Notes under the pieces: generated by a model
The model's input: only the letters and a program-made list of their open reading frames with translations
Told to the model about the DNA's origin: nothing
The model's database searches: none
Translations under genes and position numbers: made by a program
In this document: in pieces, positions 22,961-36,010 of the stretch
Layout: every line of letters starts with the position of its first letter
Numbering within the stretch: position 1 is the first letter of the stretch
DNA from: Dugong dugon
Taxonomy: Eukaryota; Chordata; Mammalia; Sirenia; Dugongidae
DNA length: 64,000 bases
Direction: 5' to 3'
Assembly: GCA_030035585.1 (NCBI GenBank)
Contig: CM057469.1
Coordinates: 118,088,650-118,152,649 of the forward strand

Positions 22961-25900
22961 GTAAGCTGGGGCTCGGACTTCACAATTTAAAGTTCCCACT
23001 GTTGTACTTCCAAAGCCAGCATTCTTGGCAACAGTACTGCTAAAAACACCAAACTACAGTGACTCATAGGGAGGTTTTCTTTTTATTATTAATAAATGTT
23101 ATCACCATTATTTCAGAGTTTACAATAACTCACAAGGAGCAATTTGATTTTCCAATTACCCTATGTTTATACTATCCTTGTAAAACCTCCATTCTTCACA
23201 AGAAAACTAATTTCATAGTCTGGAAACTCATTGCCAAGCTGTGACTATGATAATTATTTGGGGCTTTTGTATATTTACCCATGGTGATGCTATTCCCTTT
23301 GTTAGTGACAGTAATTTTCATCCTGTGTTCAGGAGCCAGCCTCTCTACGTGTGGATTGTGTTCACATGTTAGAGATGATGACAATAGGAATTCATTCATT
23401 CAGGTTCCAATGCACACTAGGTTATTCGCAACCCTTGAAAGCCAGAGATGTTTGAATTTTATACAGGTTGATGTGCTGTTGCCAAAAACTAACATAATTG
23501 TCAAACACTAACAACTATATATCCTTTGCTCAATCACTCTAATGTTGCTCTTCTCATGAAAATAGAATTACCGGGTCCATTTTCATCAAATGCATAGATA
23601 CGGCAAGTTCAACAAGTGTTTAGAAGAATCACAATTTCTTGGCAAGATTTCCAAATGTATGTGTTGAGGTGCTTCACCTTGGCTTCTTTTCCTCCTTTCC
23701 CTTTCTCTCAACACAGGGTGCCCTTTATTGTGAAATGTTTGCAAGTCCAGCGGTATGGCTCTGCCACCTTTAGTTCTTTTCCCAGTCAACAGTGATGCTG
23801 TCATTTTAAGTGTGGCCTTACCAGGAACATAACATTATCAACATGGTGAATGCCTTGTAAAAATCAGGCTGGTCACGAAACTCAATTCTTCCTGAAGCCA
23901 TTTTCAGAAATTCAGCAGTTTGACCATTAGGTAAAAAATATGTGGAAAAATGATTCTTGAATCCAAATGCTTCATTTCCTATATTGTTTGCCTTGCAGAA
24001 AATATAGCTGGGAAAAGAGCTGATCTGGCTGGCATGGAGGTGCCGTCTGGAAAGCCCGCTCCATGCAGTCCCACCTAGAGTTCAATAAATTGGCTATTTT
24101 GTGCCTCTTTCCAAAACACAGTTACCTCTTTGCGTTTCCAAAACGGTCCTGCTTCAACATTCTTCAACAACCAAGAGCAATCTGTCTTGCAATGTGTCCT
24201 CTCTGCCAAGCTGGTGATTACCTGGATTCTCTCAGCCTAGAAGTGATCAAAACATTGCATCTCCCTTGCTTTCTTTCTTATCTTCAGCCTCAATGGTATA
24301 GTTTCCCATACCATTCTGCTTTCATGTCCATCTGTACACAGCAACTGTGGAACTGAGTGCTTTTTGTTCAGCTTGCCTCGTGTGCTTTCATTTGTTACTT
24401 ACCAAATCTTATTATTTACATGGATGCGCAAAGCATCTTTGTGGATCTCAGACTCCACGACCTCATTCTCGATGATATTTTAAGAGCAGAGTTGCTTTCC
24501 ATCATCCTCTCAGTACCCATTGTTAGTGGTCACTGCCTCCAGAGTTTCATTTCCATTGTCTTTTCCTCATTTAGATGTGGCTCAAACCATCACTGGCTTT
24601 TATCACTTGCACTGTTGGCATTTGTGAAGGTGTTTGAAATTGAGAACACCATCAAGAAGCCTGTTTCCTTCTTGGAGTCTTATTGGCAATGTTCATAAAT
24701 CCTTGCATGGGACAAGGCTTCTTTTAGAGGAATGGTATACAACTTTATAGCAAGTCTGAGTCAAATGCATTGTAAAGATTTGCTATGTATCGCACAGCTC
24801 GGGGCCTGCTCTTGGCCTCTCATGATTTTCCAAAGCTTGATTGCTGTTTGGCGCCATGCCTGCATCTGTAGTCTGCTTGTCTTTGCCACTTCTGCCTCCA
24901 TCTTTTTTCTTCGTCCCCCTACACTGATGGACAATGGAGAAAGAAATCAATATGCTTATTTTGCAAAATAGCCGTAAATTACCCTCAGAAGTTCTGAAAG
25001 TTAAGAATGTGAGACCCCACACACACAAACTTTAATGATTTTGCCAAGAAAATGCACCTATGCTTTGGACACCATTTACTTTGTGGGTAGGGATGAAAAA
25101 AATGGATGTATTTTTATGGAGAAGCCACTGTAGTTCACTGTGTAATCAAAAAAAAAAAAAAAAAAAGAAGAAGAAGAACTTGATTGTTCTTTTCCTTTTT
25201 TCCTGTATGTTTATGAATGTGAGATTCAAACCTGTGGCTTCTTCTCCAAAATATATAAAAATAGGGAGGTATATTTGTTAGCGGTCCACTTCTCTACTAA
25301 AATAGAAGAGATGTAGATATATAATTTCCATTTTGCCAAGAAAAATGGTTTGGATTTCAAAACAGAGAGCTATCCTTTTATAGTCCTGTGCTGGCATGAT
25401 GACCATATGTTAAACAAAATGCACACATGCATAATTATGTACCATGTCAGCGTGCTTATGTTTTATGTGATTCTATGTGTACAAACCGGGATAGGCCTCT
25501 TCTGCTGTGTCTGCCTTTGACTTGAGAGGTGGGACAGGAACACTCGACAAGTCACGGGGAGAATGAGTGCAGAATTTCTTCATGGGTCATGATGGGGAAC
25601 TAGAGAAAGAAGGCAGTCCAAAATGCATGTCTATATGTATATCTTCTTGGTCACACAGCTACTACCTAAAAAACACCATTAGCTTTCTGTCTGGGAATCA
25701 AATTTTTTAACTCATTGGCTTAATCTTTTTTTCGATACCCAAAAGGTCCCATTCTTAATAAATCTCAAAGTAGAAGATAAGTTTGTGAGCTAATTTGGCT
25801 CAGACTGGTACTAAGTGGTAATGGTGGGGGAAAAAAAAAATACTAAGAGAATGATAGAAATGTTAGATTTAAAAGTGGGGAAAATTGAGGCCCAGTAGAC

Positions 25901-26016
25901 AGAACAACCAGTTAGTCTGTAAGCTGGCTTGATTTGTTTCCTTAGTTTAGGGTTTGCTTGCGTATTTACTTACTCTCTTAAGCCAGTTTACATGTTTTTT
26001 GGAACAAGGAATGTTG

Positions 26017-26100
26017 AAAGAAGAGAAATAGAGAGGGAAGGAAGGAAGGTGAAAGGGAAGGGGGGATGAAGGAAGGGAATACAAGGGAAAGAGAAACTCA
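26017..26100. repeat. Purine-rich (GGAA)n-like low-complexity tract
   Basis: It is made almost entirely of GAAG, GGAAGG and GAAA words (AGAGAGGGAAGGAAGGAAGG and neighbours). It is a simple repeat with no coding meaning. Confidence 0.75.
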
Positions 26101-29100
26101 AATATAGCTTATCTTAAATTAGTTTAATGCAGGTAATGTCCATTAAACTTGACAGCTTATATTCACCATAGGAGAAAAGTAGAGCCAATTAAAAAATATG
26201 TAAATATTAATTTGGATACGAATATGTTCCAAATTAATAAAGATGTCCATGATCTGGAAATTACCTGCCTATTGGATGATCACATTTTTAACTAAGGTTT
26301 TTATTCACTAGATTTCAGAGAATTTACTGGGCAGTTTTTAACTTTAAAAATGGAGACATGCGTATGGATCTGGAAGAATCAAAATCATTCCATGACCTTC
26401 GATTATCTTTAGCTATACTTTGTGTATTATTCTAAATGAGATTGGAAGCACTCATGCAGCATTTTATAATTATGTGTATTGAATATAAAGCATCCTGATA
26501 AAACTGAAAAACTCTACCTGAAATTAAAAAAAAAAAATTTCAACTTTAGCAGGAGCTCCATTGTAACAAGGAAACCAGAGCACAAGAGCTGCTCCGGAGA
26601 GGAATTTGATGTTCAGATCAGCAGTGGGGGGACTCTGCTGTACCTTACATGAAAATAGTACAAATTTTAATGAATGTTACTGTATATCAATGTCTTTCTT
26701 CATACTAACAAAATCTTGGAAGGATAGAATAAGTCATCCAGTTACATGAGCAAAGTTTGGAAGTGAGGGACATTAGTTGCATAACTCTGCCGGCTGATTG
26801 AATGGAGCCCTGAACTGTTTCTGAGAGAGTGAGAAGCCTGCCCTAATGTGGGAGGTAGTTTCAGCATGTAGCTCTGTTGCATTTGTTCTTTGCCATATAA
26901 ATCTCTCCCTTCTAAATCTGAGTCTCTCTCAATTGGATTGTGGAGTGAAGTTTGACAAGGTGAGCAGGTATAATTTGTGACACAGTTTGGATGTGAATTG
27001 GCAAAGAGAAAATTGGAGAATAAGGTCAATTATAGTCATTTTTATTTGCCCATGTTTCACATCATTAAAAAAAAAAAAAAAGGACCCTAATTAAAGTCAA
27101 AATGAACATTCATGATGACAGAAGAAAAACATTCCTAAAAATATTGAAGGTGATGATATTCAAATCAAACCTACCTGACACGGGCATATAATAAAAAATA
27201 CACATGTGCTTTTTTACACACACATCACTCGATTTGACATTTACTCCTTTACCCACCTAATAAACAATAATCAGAACTGAACAAATGGCTCATAACTGTG
27301 ACCTATCTGATCCAACATAATTTGAGGTTTATTTGTACAATGCTATATATGTGTGTGTATATATATATTTTAAATTTTGGTTTGTTGAGATGAACACTGA
27401 ATTTTATTTGAACAGTTCTGTTTCCTCTATAGAAAAAGTGCCAGTATTCTGTAATAATATGAAACTTGCATTGAAATAAGCATTACACCTAATTGTGTAT
27501 ACTTTTATTTACCTTAAGCAATATTTTTGAGGTAAAGAGTCTTTTATATCTTCAGATGCTATCTATCATAAATTTTTGATTAGGGTATGTCTACTGATCA
27601 ACAGAAGAAGTGTAAATGTTCACTATTTCAGTATCTACTTCAATTTGGGTTTGGCATGCATTTCTGTGCTTTGTTCAAACAAGAGAGTATGTATTCAGGG
27701 CATTTACAGAAGTTCAAAGAGAGTTTATCCGGAGGGTAGACCATTAAATATTTGGGCTTAAAGGACCTTTCTTGACATAGGGAGAGTAGGAGAGGCCAGT
27801 TCTAGAAAGAGTAGGAGAAACAAACTTCAGATTATGTATCTGGAATGAGGGATAGTGGGAGTACTCCGTGACAGTAAGAAAGTTAACCAGGTATTTATCA
27901 TTTGCAGAATGGCAGTATTTCTTCGCACACACTTTGCCTAATATGGTTTGTTGCCTAATTCAATCTTTCTCCCAAAAACTTACCCCCAACCTGTTATGAG
28001 GGTAAAACACATAGCTATTTAATTCCACTTCCTGCACTAAGTCTCCCCTGGTTACCATTTGCATTAGTATGCATGGTCATTGATATTCGTACAACTCAAA
28101 TTATATAAACCCTCAAAGGGAAATAACCCTTAAGTGGTTTTTCAGTGCAAATTCATTCTCCCAGTGTTGTAAAAGTGACATGTAACCAACTCAGAACAAT
28201 TGCTTTTCGGGAGAAGTGGGAAGTTAATAGGAATTTTTATAAGAAAATAAAACCTCCTTGGGTGTAGGGCATCACAGGAAATTTTGTACACGTCACACTG
28301 CACCTGACTCCCTGAATTCAAACAGCCTTGTGCAAAGGAAGATGGTGTACTGCTTTGCTCTAAGAAAAAGTGGCTCTTCAGTTACATACTCAGTGACAGT
28401 AACCCTAAATTTATCAACTTGGTCAGTTCTACTCAAAGAAAAAAAAATCAGTTATTCACTGATGGAGTGAAACCAATTGGCTATCTTACTGGTTTTACAC
28501 ACAGGAAAATACAGTATGACTCCAATGCTCTCATTTTAAAAGAAGAAAATAGGGCTACGTTGTAGCAGAGCTGGGGCTTGAACCCAGTAAACAACTCTTT
28601 TTACCGTAAACGGAGACATGGATTGACCTAACTTTGATTTACACAGTGGATTGATGTGACTGTGTCACCAGAACTTGTGGGCTGAGGGATTATTTCCCTT
28701 TGAGTTTGAGGATATTGTTGCTAAGAGTAGAAGAAGTTAGTGACTTTAAAAAAAGTCTCTTATCCCCAGAAATATCAAGGCCATTACTTGTCATTCAATT
28801 AATGAGCTTTCATTCTTTCAGATCTTAGAAGTTTTTCATGTTTTAAGAACTTCTAGTTAAAAAAGGGATGGCAAATAATTCACACCTTAATCTACTGGCA
28901 ATTAATGCTTTACATTTCATTTTCTATTCCTAGGATTATTTGGCAGGAAATGAATAGTCATGATTTGTGAAAACTTAGACATATGGGAGGTACCAAACAA
29001 GAGGAGACAATTGCACGTATCTCGGGGTATCTGTGAAGCGCAGGCAACCTATTTAAGAAATACAATACTTTTTATTTTTATAAAGTTTTCACATGAGATA

Positions 29101-29697
29101 CATTCTCATTTTGAGATGTTGTCCAGATTTGATAAATGTCTGATTTCATTCTAAGATAATCTTTATTTACTAATATGTTTTCAGTTATTAATGTCTGGAG
29201 AAGTATCTTAGAAACTCCCCTCACATTTTTAATCAGTTTTGGATGTGTAAGGGCAAATTATTCCTTTAAATGAACCAAGTAATTATGGGACATCGAAGTG
29301 TTGAGTGGATTCCTTTATTTAGAAACAGTGTCTGTAAAATCCGCCCTGGCTTTCCGGTTCTTCTGTATATATGTCGATTTGTCAGCTCTAGTCAAGAAGT
29401 AGGTTAATTTAGAATTGGCTGCCTAAACCCATTGTCTTTTTTCTTGTTCTTACTTGCCCTTAGAATTCCTGGACTGATGCAGGTAAAGAAAAATAAGTTA
29501 AAATCCGAACCAGTTACTATTAAATATATAAACAAGTATAAAAGAGAGAATGAACATTAAAACCATGTGCTAAAGATTATCTGAGGATTTCATTATTGAT
29601 TTTGTACATTTTTTTTTCCATTACCTCAAATAGCTGAGAGTAAGGGAAATAAAGAGACCCCCCCATAGCAAATCTGAGACAGGATTTTTTGTTCACT

Positions 29698-29895
29698 TGT
29701 TGTTGTTGTTGGGTGCCGTCAAGTCAGTTTAGAGTCATAGAGACCCCATGTGACAGGGTAGAACTGCCCTGTAGGATTTTCTAGGTTCTCATCTTTATGG
29801 GAGCAGATCACCAGGTGTTTCTCTTGCAGAGTCACTGGGTGGGTTTGAACTACCAACTTTTTAGTCAGTAGCCGAGCACTTAATCTTTTGTTCTG
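29698..29895 (-). mobile_element. AfroSINE, antisense
   Basis: It starts in a (TTG)n run, then GGGTGCCGTCAAGTCAGTTT, GGTAGAACTGCCCTGTAGGA, GAGTCACTGGGTGGGTTTGA and TAGCCGAGCACTTAATC. The extreme head is lost. Confidence 0.87.
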
Positions 29896-32800
29896 TACTG
29901 GATTTGATAAAATTTTGACAATACTTTTCTAGAAAAATATCAGTGTTTTCATAAGTTGTTCCCAATTTCCAATTAAAATGTAGCAATCAGAGCTTCAAAA
30001 GTTTATTTCTTGTTCACGTAAGAGCATTTTTTTATTCACTGAATTCATCAATTCTGTTGCATCCCTACCAGGTAAAAGGCACAGAGCTAAATATTGATGT
30101 GAATGAGGATATTAAAGTCTCTTTATTCTGAATACCAAATAAGTTCTATGAAAAGCATAAATATTTTCTGTCCACTGTGTTTTTTTAAGCTGCATATTCT
30201 ATGTTCTTTTTTTTTTTTTATTTATTTAGTTTCTCAGCTTACTGAAATGTTTATCATTCTTAGCTAAAATAGCAGGGTGTCTGTTGAGCCTCCATGTATT
30301 CACTGTTTTTCCTGGTTTATTACATTCTAGAAATAAGATTGTGTTTAACTTACTGTTGTCTACATCCCGTCCCTGCAGATTATTTTGTCAAGTGCTTTCT
30401 CCAGCCTCATTTAAATGATTCATAAAATATGGCTTTGATCACAGCTCTTAGAAGAGAAACATGTGGCATATTATGGCCCATGTATATCATAAATAGGGTA
30501 GGCTTCTGGAAGGACAACGTGGTGTTTCCTTGGTTCAGTTTTCTCTTCCTGCTTGGGAACACATTGTCTTATTCTATTCTGAACAGTCATTTCACTTCTG
30601 AGCAATGAATATATTTCACATATTTCATCATAATCCTATTCTCTTAAAGGCAAGCTTTCCTCATTTAATCTTTTCTTTCATCAGTATTTCCACTATCTTA
30701 TTTTATGACTTTTCTCTGAAGACCTTCATCTGTACAGATTCCTTCCAAATAATGAACTTGACTGGAATCACGTCTAGGTGTTCTGTCAAATCTGTGCGAC
30801 CTGTCTCTTGAACTCTGTCATCCGTTTTCTTTTGCAATTGTATTTTGAAATTGAGAGAAAAAGAAAGGAAAAGAAGAAGAGAGAGAAAATATCCCAGAGA
30901 AGTCCTAGTCAGCATCATCTTTGAAGAACCGTGTACTCTTTCAGCCCAAGGGTCTGTATACGAGATAGCACCGTAAAACACAATTTGATACAAGGTTCCT
31001 TTATTTAGGAACGCTCATTTCAGATTCTGCTGCTATCAGCATGAATCAGAGTCTCTATTGCTGAGATAATTCTGTTTAATAATAGAATGGTCAAACTGGT
31101 GCCAGCTGCCTGATCATGACCTCCAGGATGAATTACTTTGTAAATGCATCTGTGGGTTATTCTTCTGGAATGTGTAAATATTCCACCTGACTTTTCTCAA
31201 TCCTTTATCTTAAGAAGTTAAACAAACAAAATCTACCCCAAACAAACAGAAGTTGGAAACCAACCCTACATCTCTCCAGTTAGAAGAAAATTATAACCAT
31301 AACTACCATAACAGGGTCTCTTGACTACTGAAATCCTGCATTCACTTCACATCTTGTCTTGAAGGGCTACTCATCTATTTATGTGATGTCATGGGAAATG
31401 TGCCTCAAATCCATGATTGCAGTAAGACTTAGTTTTCATGAAAAATGTCAACAGGCTACAGATCCTAAGAAAAGTCAGAAATTATCTGATCTTATCATCG
31501 CACCCTGTGTCAAAGAAAGTTGTGTTGTTTTAACTAATATCATAATTAAAGGCATTATCACAATCAATCTTTCTAAATTCACCTAAAAGATCAGCACGGT
31601 TCACCATTTCTGCATCCTTTTGATGCAGCCTAGTTTTGCATTGGGATCCTGAAGTCATACTCCATTTCCAAACAGACAATAGGTAATTAATAAGAAATAC
31701 ACCAATAGATTATAATCTAAATCCATTTTTTTTAATTTCAGTATTTAAAAAGTGTTTAACTCCATTTTTATTCTAGGTTTCTAATGTTGAGAGAAGTGTA
31801 CCTTCTTTGTGAGTAGTAAGAAAAATTAATGTTTATTGAAGAATGGACAATTGCATCATTTAATCTTAAAATAATGACCTTTAAATGTTATATAAAAGAC
31901 TAGATGACCCAAGTAAGCTTCTAATACATAGTAAACAATTTTGAAACTGAGAAATAGTGGTAAATGACTTACACGCTCCTTACAATAGGGAAATCAGGCG
32001 ATGCCCAAGTTATGCAACCAAATTGGATTGTTATAGATTAAAAATAAATCTAGGATAAACCAGCTAGTCAATTGTCCAGTATATGAAAATTAGGGGAAAT
32101 AAAACTTATTAAGACCACTGATTGTGAAATCCCACACAATAAGACATGTTCATTATAGAATTTGAAATTAGACCTAGAATTGGTGAAATTGGAAATAGAA
32201 TAAAAAAGACAGCGAACCTATTCAGAGCATTACTCCTTTCGCTAAAAAGTACAGAACAAGTCAAATATTAAAAAAAAAAAAAAAAAAGCATTTCTTTTTA
32301 TTTGGGAGATTTTTTTTTTCTTTTCTATTGTCTTTAATTCTACATTTATTTTGAAGTGCAAGATGGGAGTGATTTTACTAAATCCATAATCAGTTTGAAC
32401 TTAGTAGCTTCTCTATTTCATACTGTTCCCTGATCCACCAATTTTGCTTTATTTTAAACTGTGATTAGTGTAATATAAACATATGTAGTTAGTGAGCTCT
32501 GAAATGACAGGATTAGAAATAGAACTATATTGCCTTAAAAAATGAACTTAAAATCCCAAATAACGAATTTTGTAGGAACAGGCTTGGGGCTTTACCCGTT
32601 TATGACGCTGTGAATTGTAAGCTACTATTTTGAATCTTTGCTTCTACCAAAATATTTTCTGTGGAAAGAGACGTTTTTACTCTTTATATATTCCACTGGG
32701 CAATGAAGGCCTGGCTTCCACATGGGTAGTTTCAGAACCTGTTGCTCTTCATTATCACCTATTACATTTGTTTTGCCCTAATACCTGCTTGATAACTTTG

Positions 32801-33798
32801 AGCATTTCAAAAGTATTTTTAAACTTCTAAATCTCCATTGCTAAAAAAAAAAAAAAAAAAAAAAAAAAAGACCTTAGTGCTCTCCATATTATTATCCCAT
32901 CTTGTCTGCTTTCCCAAAAGAATTGGACCCAGAGGTTAAACAAAACTGACTATAATGACTACAGCAGAATTGCATGTGACAAAAACATTTAGTCAGTTAT
33001 CGTCACTCGGTCACATAAATTTAACCTCTGAATGTGGTAGTGCAGGAGATCTTAGGATTGTAATCATCTTTCCCTTTGAGTTTTCTCCAATTTTGAAGAT
33101 GGGATCTAAATACTCTCTTTAGATGTCTATTATTTTTGGTACATACAGAGGAACTTAGTCAAGATTGTCAGTAATATTTTATGTTGAAGAGAAAATTTTA
33201 AAAAAGAATTCTAAAGAGAAAAACAGGCATTGGTTGTTGGTTTATCTTTTAAATTGTGCCCTTCACACAACCCATCCTAAGGTGCAAAAAAGAAGAGTAA
33301 AAAGAGTTGCAGTTCTAGCAACTAGGACTGCATTAGTCCTTCAGTGATCCCAATGAAAGAGGTAAGTATCCCTTTAAAGCCATGTACTGTCTGGATGTGC
33401 AGAGGCTGAGATCTTGACAAAGGTCACACAGCAGGGCGATGGAACCTTCGAGAAAGGAATCTGGGATCCCTGCAAATTGTTCCAGGCTTTAAGAGCTGCA
33501 GCCCTTGCTTTCTGTCTTGGTGATCTTCAATGCTTTAAATAGGGGATTCATCCCCTTTGAACCCCACTACCATTGTCCCCTACAATGCCTAACAAGGCAG
33601 GATGCTTCTTCATCCTCCTCCCAGGTGGTCCATTTGTCTGTTCAAGACAGCCAATGAGGAATCCAGATGGCGGGGCTGCTCAATATCAAGAAGGCCCATG
33701 CTTATCTCTTTCAGCACCTGATTCCTTCATATGCCTCTTTCTCCAAATTACCCACTCCCTCTTCCACTTCCCTAATCCCTTCCCAAGTAGGCTATGGA

Positions 33799-33845
33799 TT
33801 TTTTTTTTTTTTTCTCTTGCTCTCTCTCTCACTCTCTCTTTTCTG
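33799..33845 (+). promoter_or_regulatory. CTNNA2: Extended polypyrimidine/CU-rich tract upstream of cassette exon
   Basis: A T-run followed by CTCTTGCTCTCTCTCTCACT and CTCTCTTTTCTG occupies the ~47 nt before a short purine interval (GGAAATCAG) and the exon. It has repeated CUCUCU and UCUU words, the binding motif class of PTB proteins, known repressors of many neural cassette exons. Binding here is inferred from the motif alone. Confidence 0.6.
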
Positions 33846-33862
33846 TATCTCTCGGAAATCAG

Positions 33863-34006
33863 ACAGGAGTTCAGAGCACTTTCACTACCTTTTATGAGGT
33901 AGATTGTGATGTCATAGATGGGGGCAGGGCTAGTCAACTTTCTACCCACCTCCCAACCTGTGCTGAGGGAGCTCCGATCGGGAGTGGAAGCAGTGATTCC
34001 TCCATG
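33863..34006 (+). CDS. CTNNA2: CTNNA2 alternative 48-residue cassette exon
   Basis: A 144-nt, phase 0/0 exon encoding TGVQSTFTTFYEVDCDVIDG followed by ...APIGSGSSDSSM (48 residues), ending ATG|gtgagt. It matches the insert that distinguishes the long alpha-N-catenin isoform from the short one. By alignment with alpha-E it enters after residue ~811, between the main actin-contact helix and the last helix of the actin-binding domain. A loop insertion there could tune actin binding or dimer choice, which is an inference. Composition differs from the flanking helices: it is Ser/Thr/Gly-rich, with two Cys and acidic patches, and is probably disordered. The long open frame visible here (33794-34267) includes intron on both sides. 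Only the exon is coding. Confidence 0.95.
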
Positions 34007-35685
34007 GTGAGTAACTTCCATTTCTACTTAATCTGTCTCTCATTGTACACCTTATTTCTGAAGGCAGGGGGTGGTTTCAGGGAAGTGAGGAGATGCCCAT
34101 TCAAGCCCTCTTTACTTACTGTTAGACAATTAAGGGCAAAGAACCTATTTGTTCTTTATGTGGATCAGGAATTTCACACCACAGATATATTCTTCAAGGG
34201 TGATGTAAGCTTGAGAAGTGAAAATGGTGTTTTCATTTCTTTATTTTGCGATCTTTCTTCCCATTGAGACTGAAAATCATTACATATATGGAATGAATCC
34301 AGTCTGGAGTCCTTGGATGAGCTTCTCCAAGGAAAGCTAGTTGGGAGGATGCATTTTTCTTTGTTTAGCAGATTTCAGGGTCATTGAATATCATTTATTG
34401 ATATTTTCCCAGAGAATCAGTCTTCCTTTCTAAAATCATCTAGTTAAAATATGAGGAAACTGATGCATAAGGGTTATCAACAAATTTGGTTTTGGTAAAC
34501 AAATGAAAGCTTTCAATGCAAAAACTGAAGTTTTATTTAAAAGAAAAAAAGTAATCGCTCCTGCAAGTTTAAGGGGATAGCTGTTTCAAGATATCACAAC
34601 CAAATTTGCTACCTTTTTTGATGCTGTTATTACAAGTCATAACACTGATGTTCTTTTGTAGGATCTCTTGGTAGGTAAGAGCTGTGAGAAGCTGCTGTTC
34701 TTTGTTTCATTGGGGTTTCTTTTATTACTGATTAGTTCCTTTTTATGCCTTAGTGTTTAGGAAGAAAAGATCAACAAGAGTGAGCGTTTTTCTCCCCTTC
34801 TCTCCTTGTTCTTTCCTGGATACTTATTAAAACTGTCAAGATAGCAGCTTTTATATTAAAAGGCAAAAGGAGTTCCTGGAGGTGGTTCCACTTTTAAGGG
34901 ATGTCAAAGTATAAGGGTTTGACTGTCATAGACCTTGTTACTTTACACCTGGATGGAATGGAAGTATCCATTGTGGATCATGGATATTATGAAATATGCA
35001 CAGATGGTATCGTTCATTCTTCAAAGTATGCATTCCTAGTTAACTAGCCAAGTATGGTCATTGGCATTGAAGGAATTGGGGGCAGTTTAAAATAAAGAGC
35101 CCTTTCTTTCTCATCAACATTTTCTCTGTTATGTGTATATATCCCTCCCTCCCTCAAATCTATGGAGCCATCATAGTTCAAAAGCATTAAAGCTGATAGT
35201 GGCCTTCTCAGTACCCCAGAGAGGAGAGTACTACAGTTGTTTCCCTTCCTAAGCTTTGTAAACCTAAAGAAGTGACTCTACTTGTAGGGATTTCAGGCCA
35301 GATAAGGAAAGTAGGGCCATAACTGAACAATAGGAAGATTTATGTGATCATCACCTGCAGTTAACCTAGTATTGCAATGTGGCAATGATGCCAAAGTTTT
35401 ATACGTTGCCTTATCCCTCATAAGTGTTTGGCCAACTTTCCATTAAAAGTGAGTACTAGACCCCTGAAACCCAGGTAGAAGCAAACCTTCAGTACCAGAA
35501 AAATCTGATGTCTAATCCTAGCTGAAGTTTTTAATGTCTTTTATCAACCCCTCACACAGCTGCCAGGTAAGAAATGCTCATATTTTACAAACCCTTGGAA
35601 CACAATCATCTTTAAACTTCGTGAGTTAAGAACAGTTGTGTTGTGCGCTTGTGCAAATTCAGAGAGTCTCTCATGGAATGCCTTG

Positions 35686-35715
35686 TGCATGCACTACTTT
35701 ATCTTCATGTGCATG
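35686..35715 (+). promoter_or_regulatory. Pair of TGCATG (Rbfox-type) motifs, 1.7 kb downstream of cassette exon
   Basis: TGCATG occurs at 35686-35691 and again at 35710-35715. UGCAUG downstream of a neural exon is the known Rbfox enhancer motif. The distance and the chance frequency of a hexamer keep confidence low. Confidence 0.25.
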
Positions 35716-35814
35716 TTTCATTTCCAGTGGTGTTCGGTGTTTTCTTTTTTTTAAATCAATTTTGTATGTATTAAAATTATAATTTGAAAATACATACATA
35801 TCTTGGGCTCTAAA

Positions 35815-36010
35815 GGAGGCAGTGAAGTGTAATAGAAGTTGCATTCATTTGGGGTCTGAACTCTGGTAGTCTAGTTCTTTTTCTGTCATTGATTTGTTAG
35901 CTAACTCAAAGCAGATTAATTAGCTCTATTGCACCTCAGTTTTCTTATTTGTAAAATGAGGGCATAAACGTAGATCATCTAAACGATCTATCCTAAAGTA
36001 TTCCTGTTCT
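35815..36010 (+). repeat. MIR SINE
   Basis: GTGTAATAGAAGTTGCATTC, GGGGTCTGAACTCTGGTAGT, CCTCAGTTTTCTTATTTGTA and AAAATGAGGGCATAAACG follow the MIR order in sense. Confidence 0.6.

Larger units (their letters stand above)
22961..33862 (+). other. CTNNA2: CTNNA2 intron before the cassette exon (10.9 kb, repeat-poor)
   Basis: It runs from GTAAGC to AAATCAG. It is notably poor in lineage-specific transposons: one AfroSINE at 29698. It is otherwise AT-rich unique sequence with A-runs at about 25148-25167, 27066-27081, 32270-32287 and 32843-32869, a weak antisense MIR trace at about 28500-28590 and another at about 33395-33450. The 23999-24971 stretch is discussed as a finding. No independent gene is supported. 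Confidence 0.85.

Noticed and set aside
33794..34267. A 157-residue open frame beginning with a Phe/Ser/Leu run
   Set aside because: Only the central 48 codons (33863-34006) are exon. The N-terminal part is the translated polypyrimidine tract of the acceptor and the C-terminal part is intron past the GTGAGT donor.
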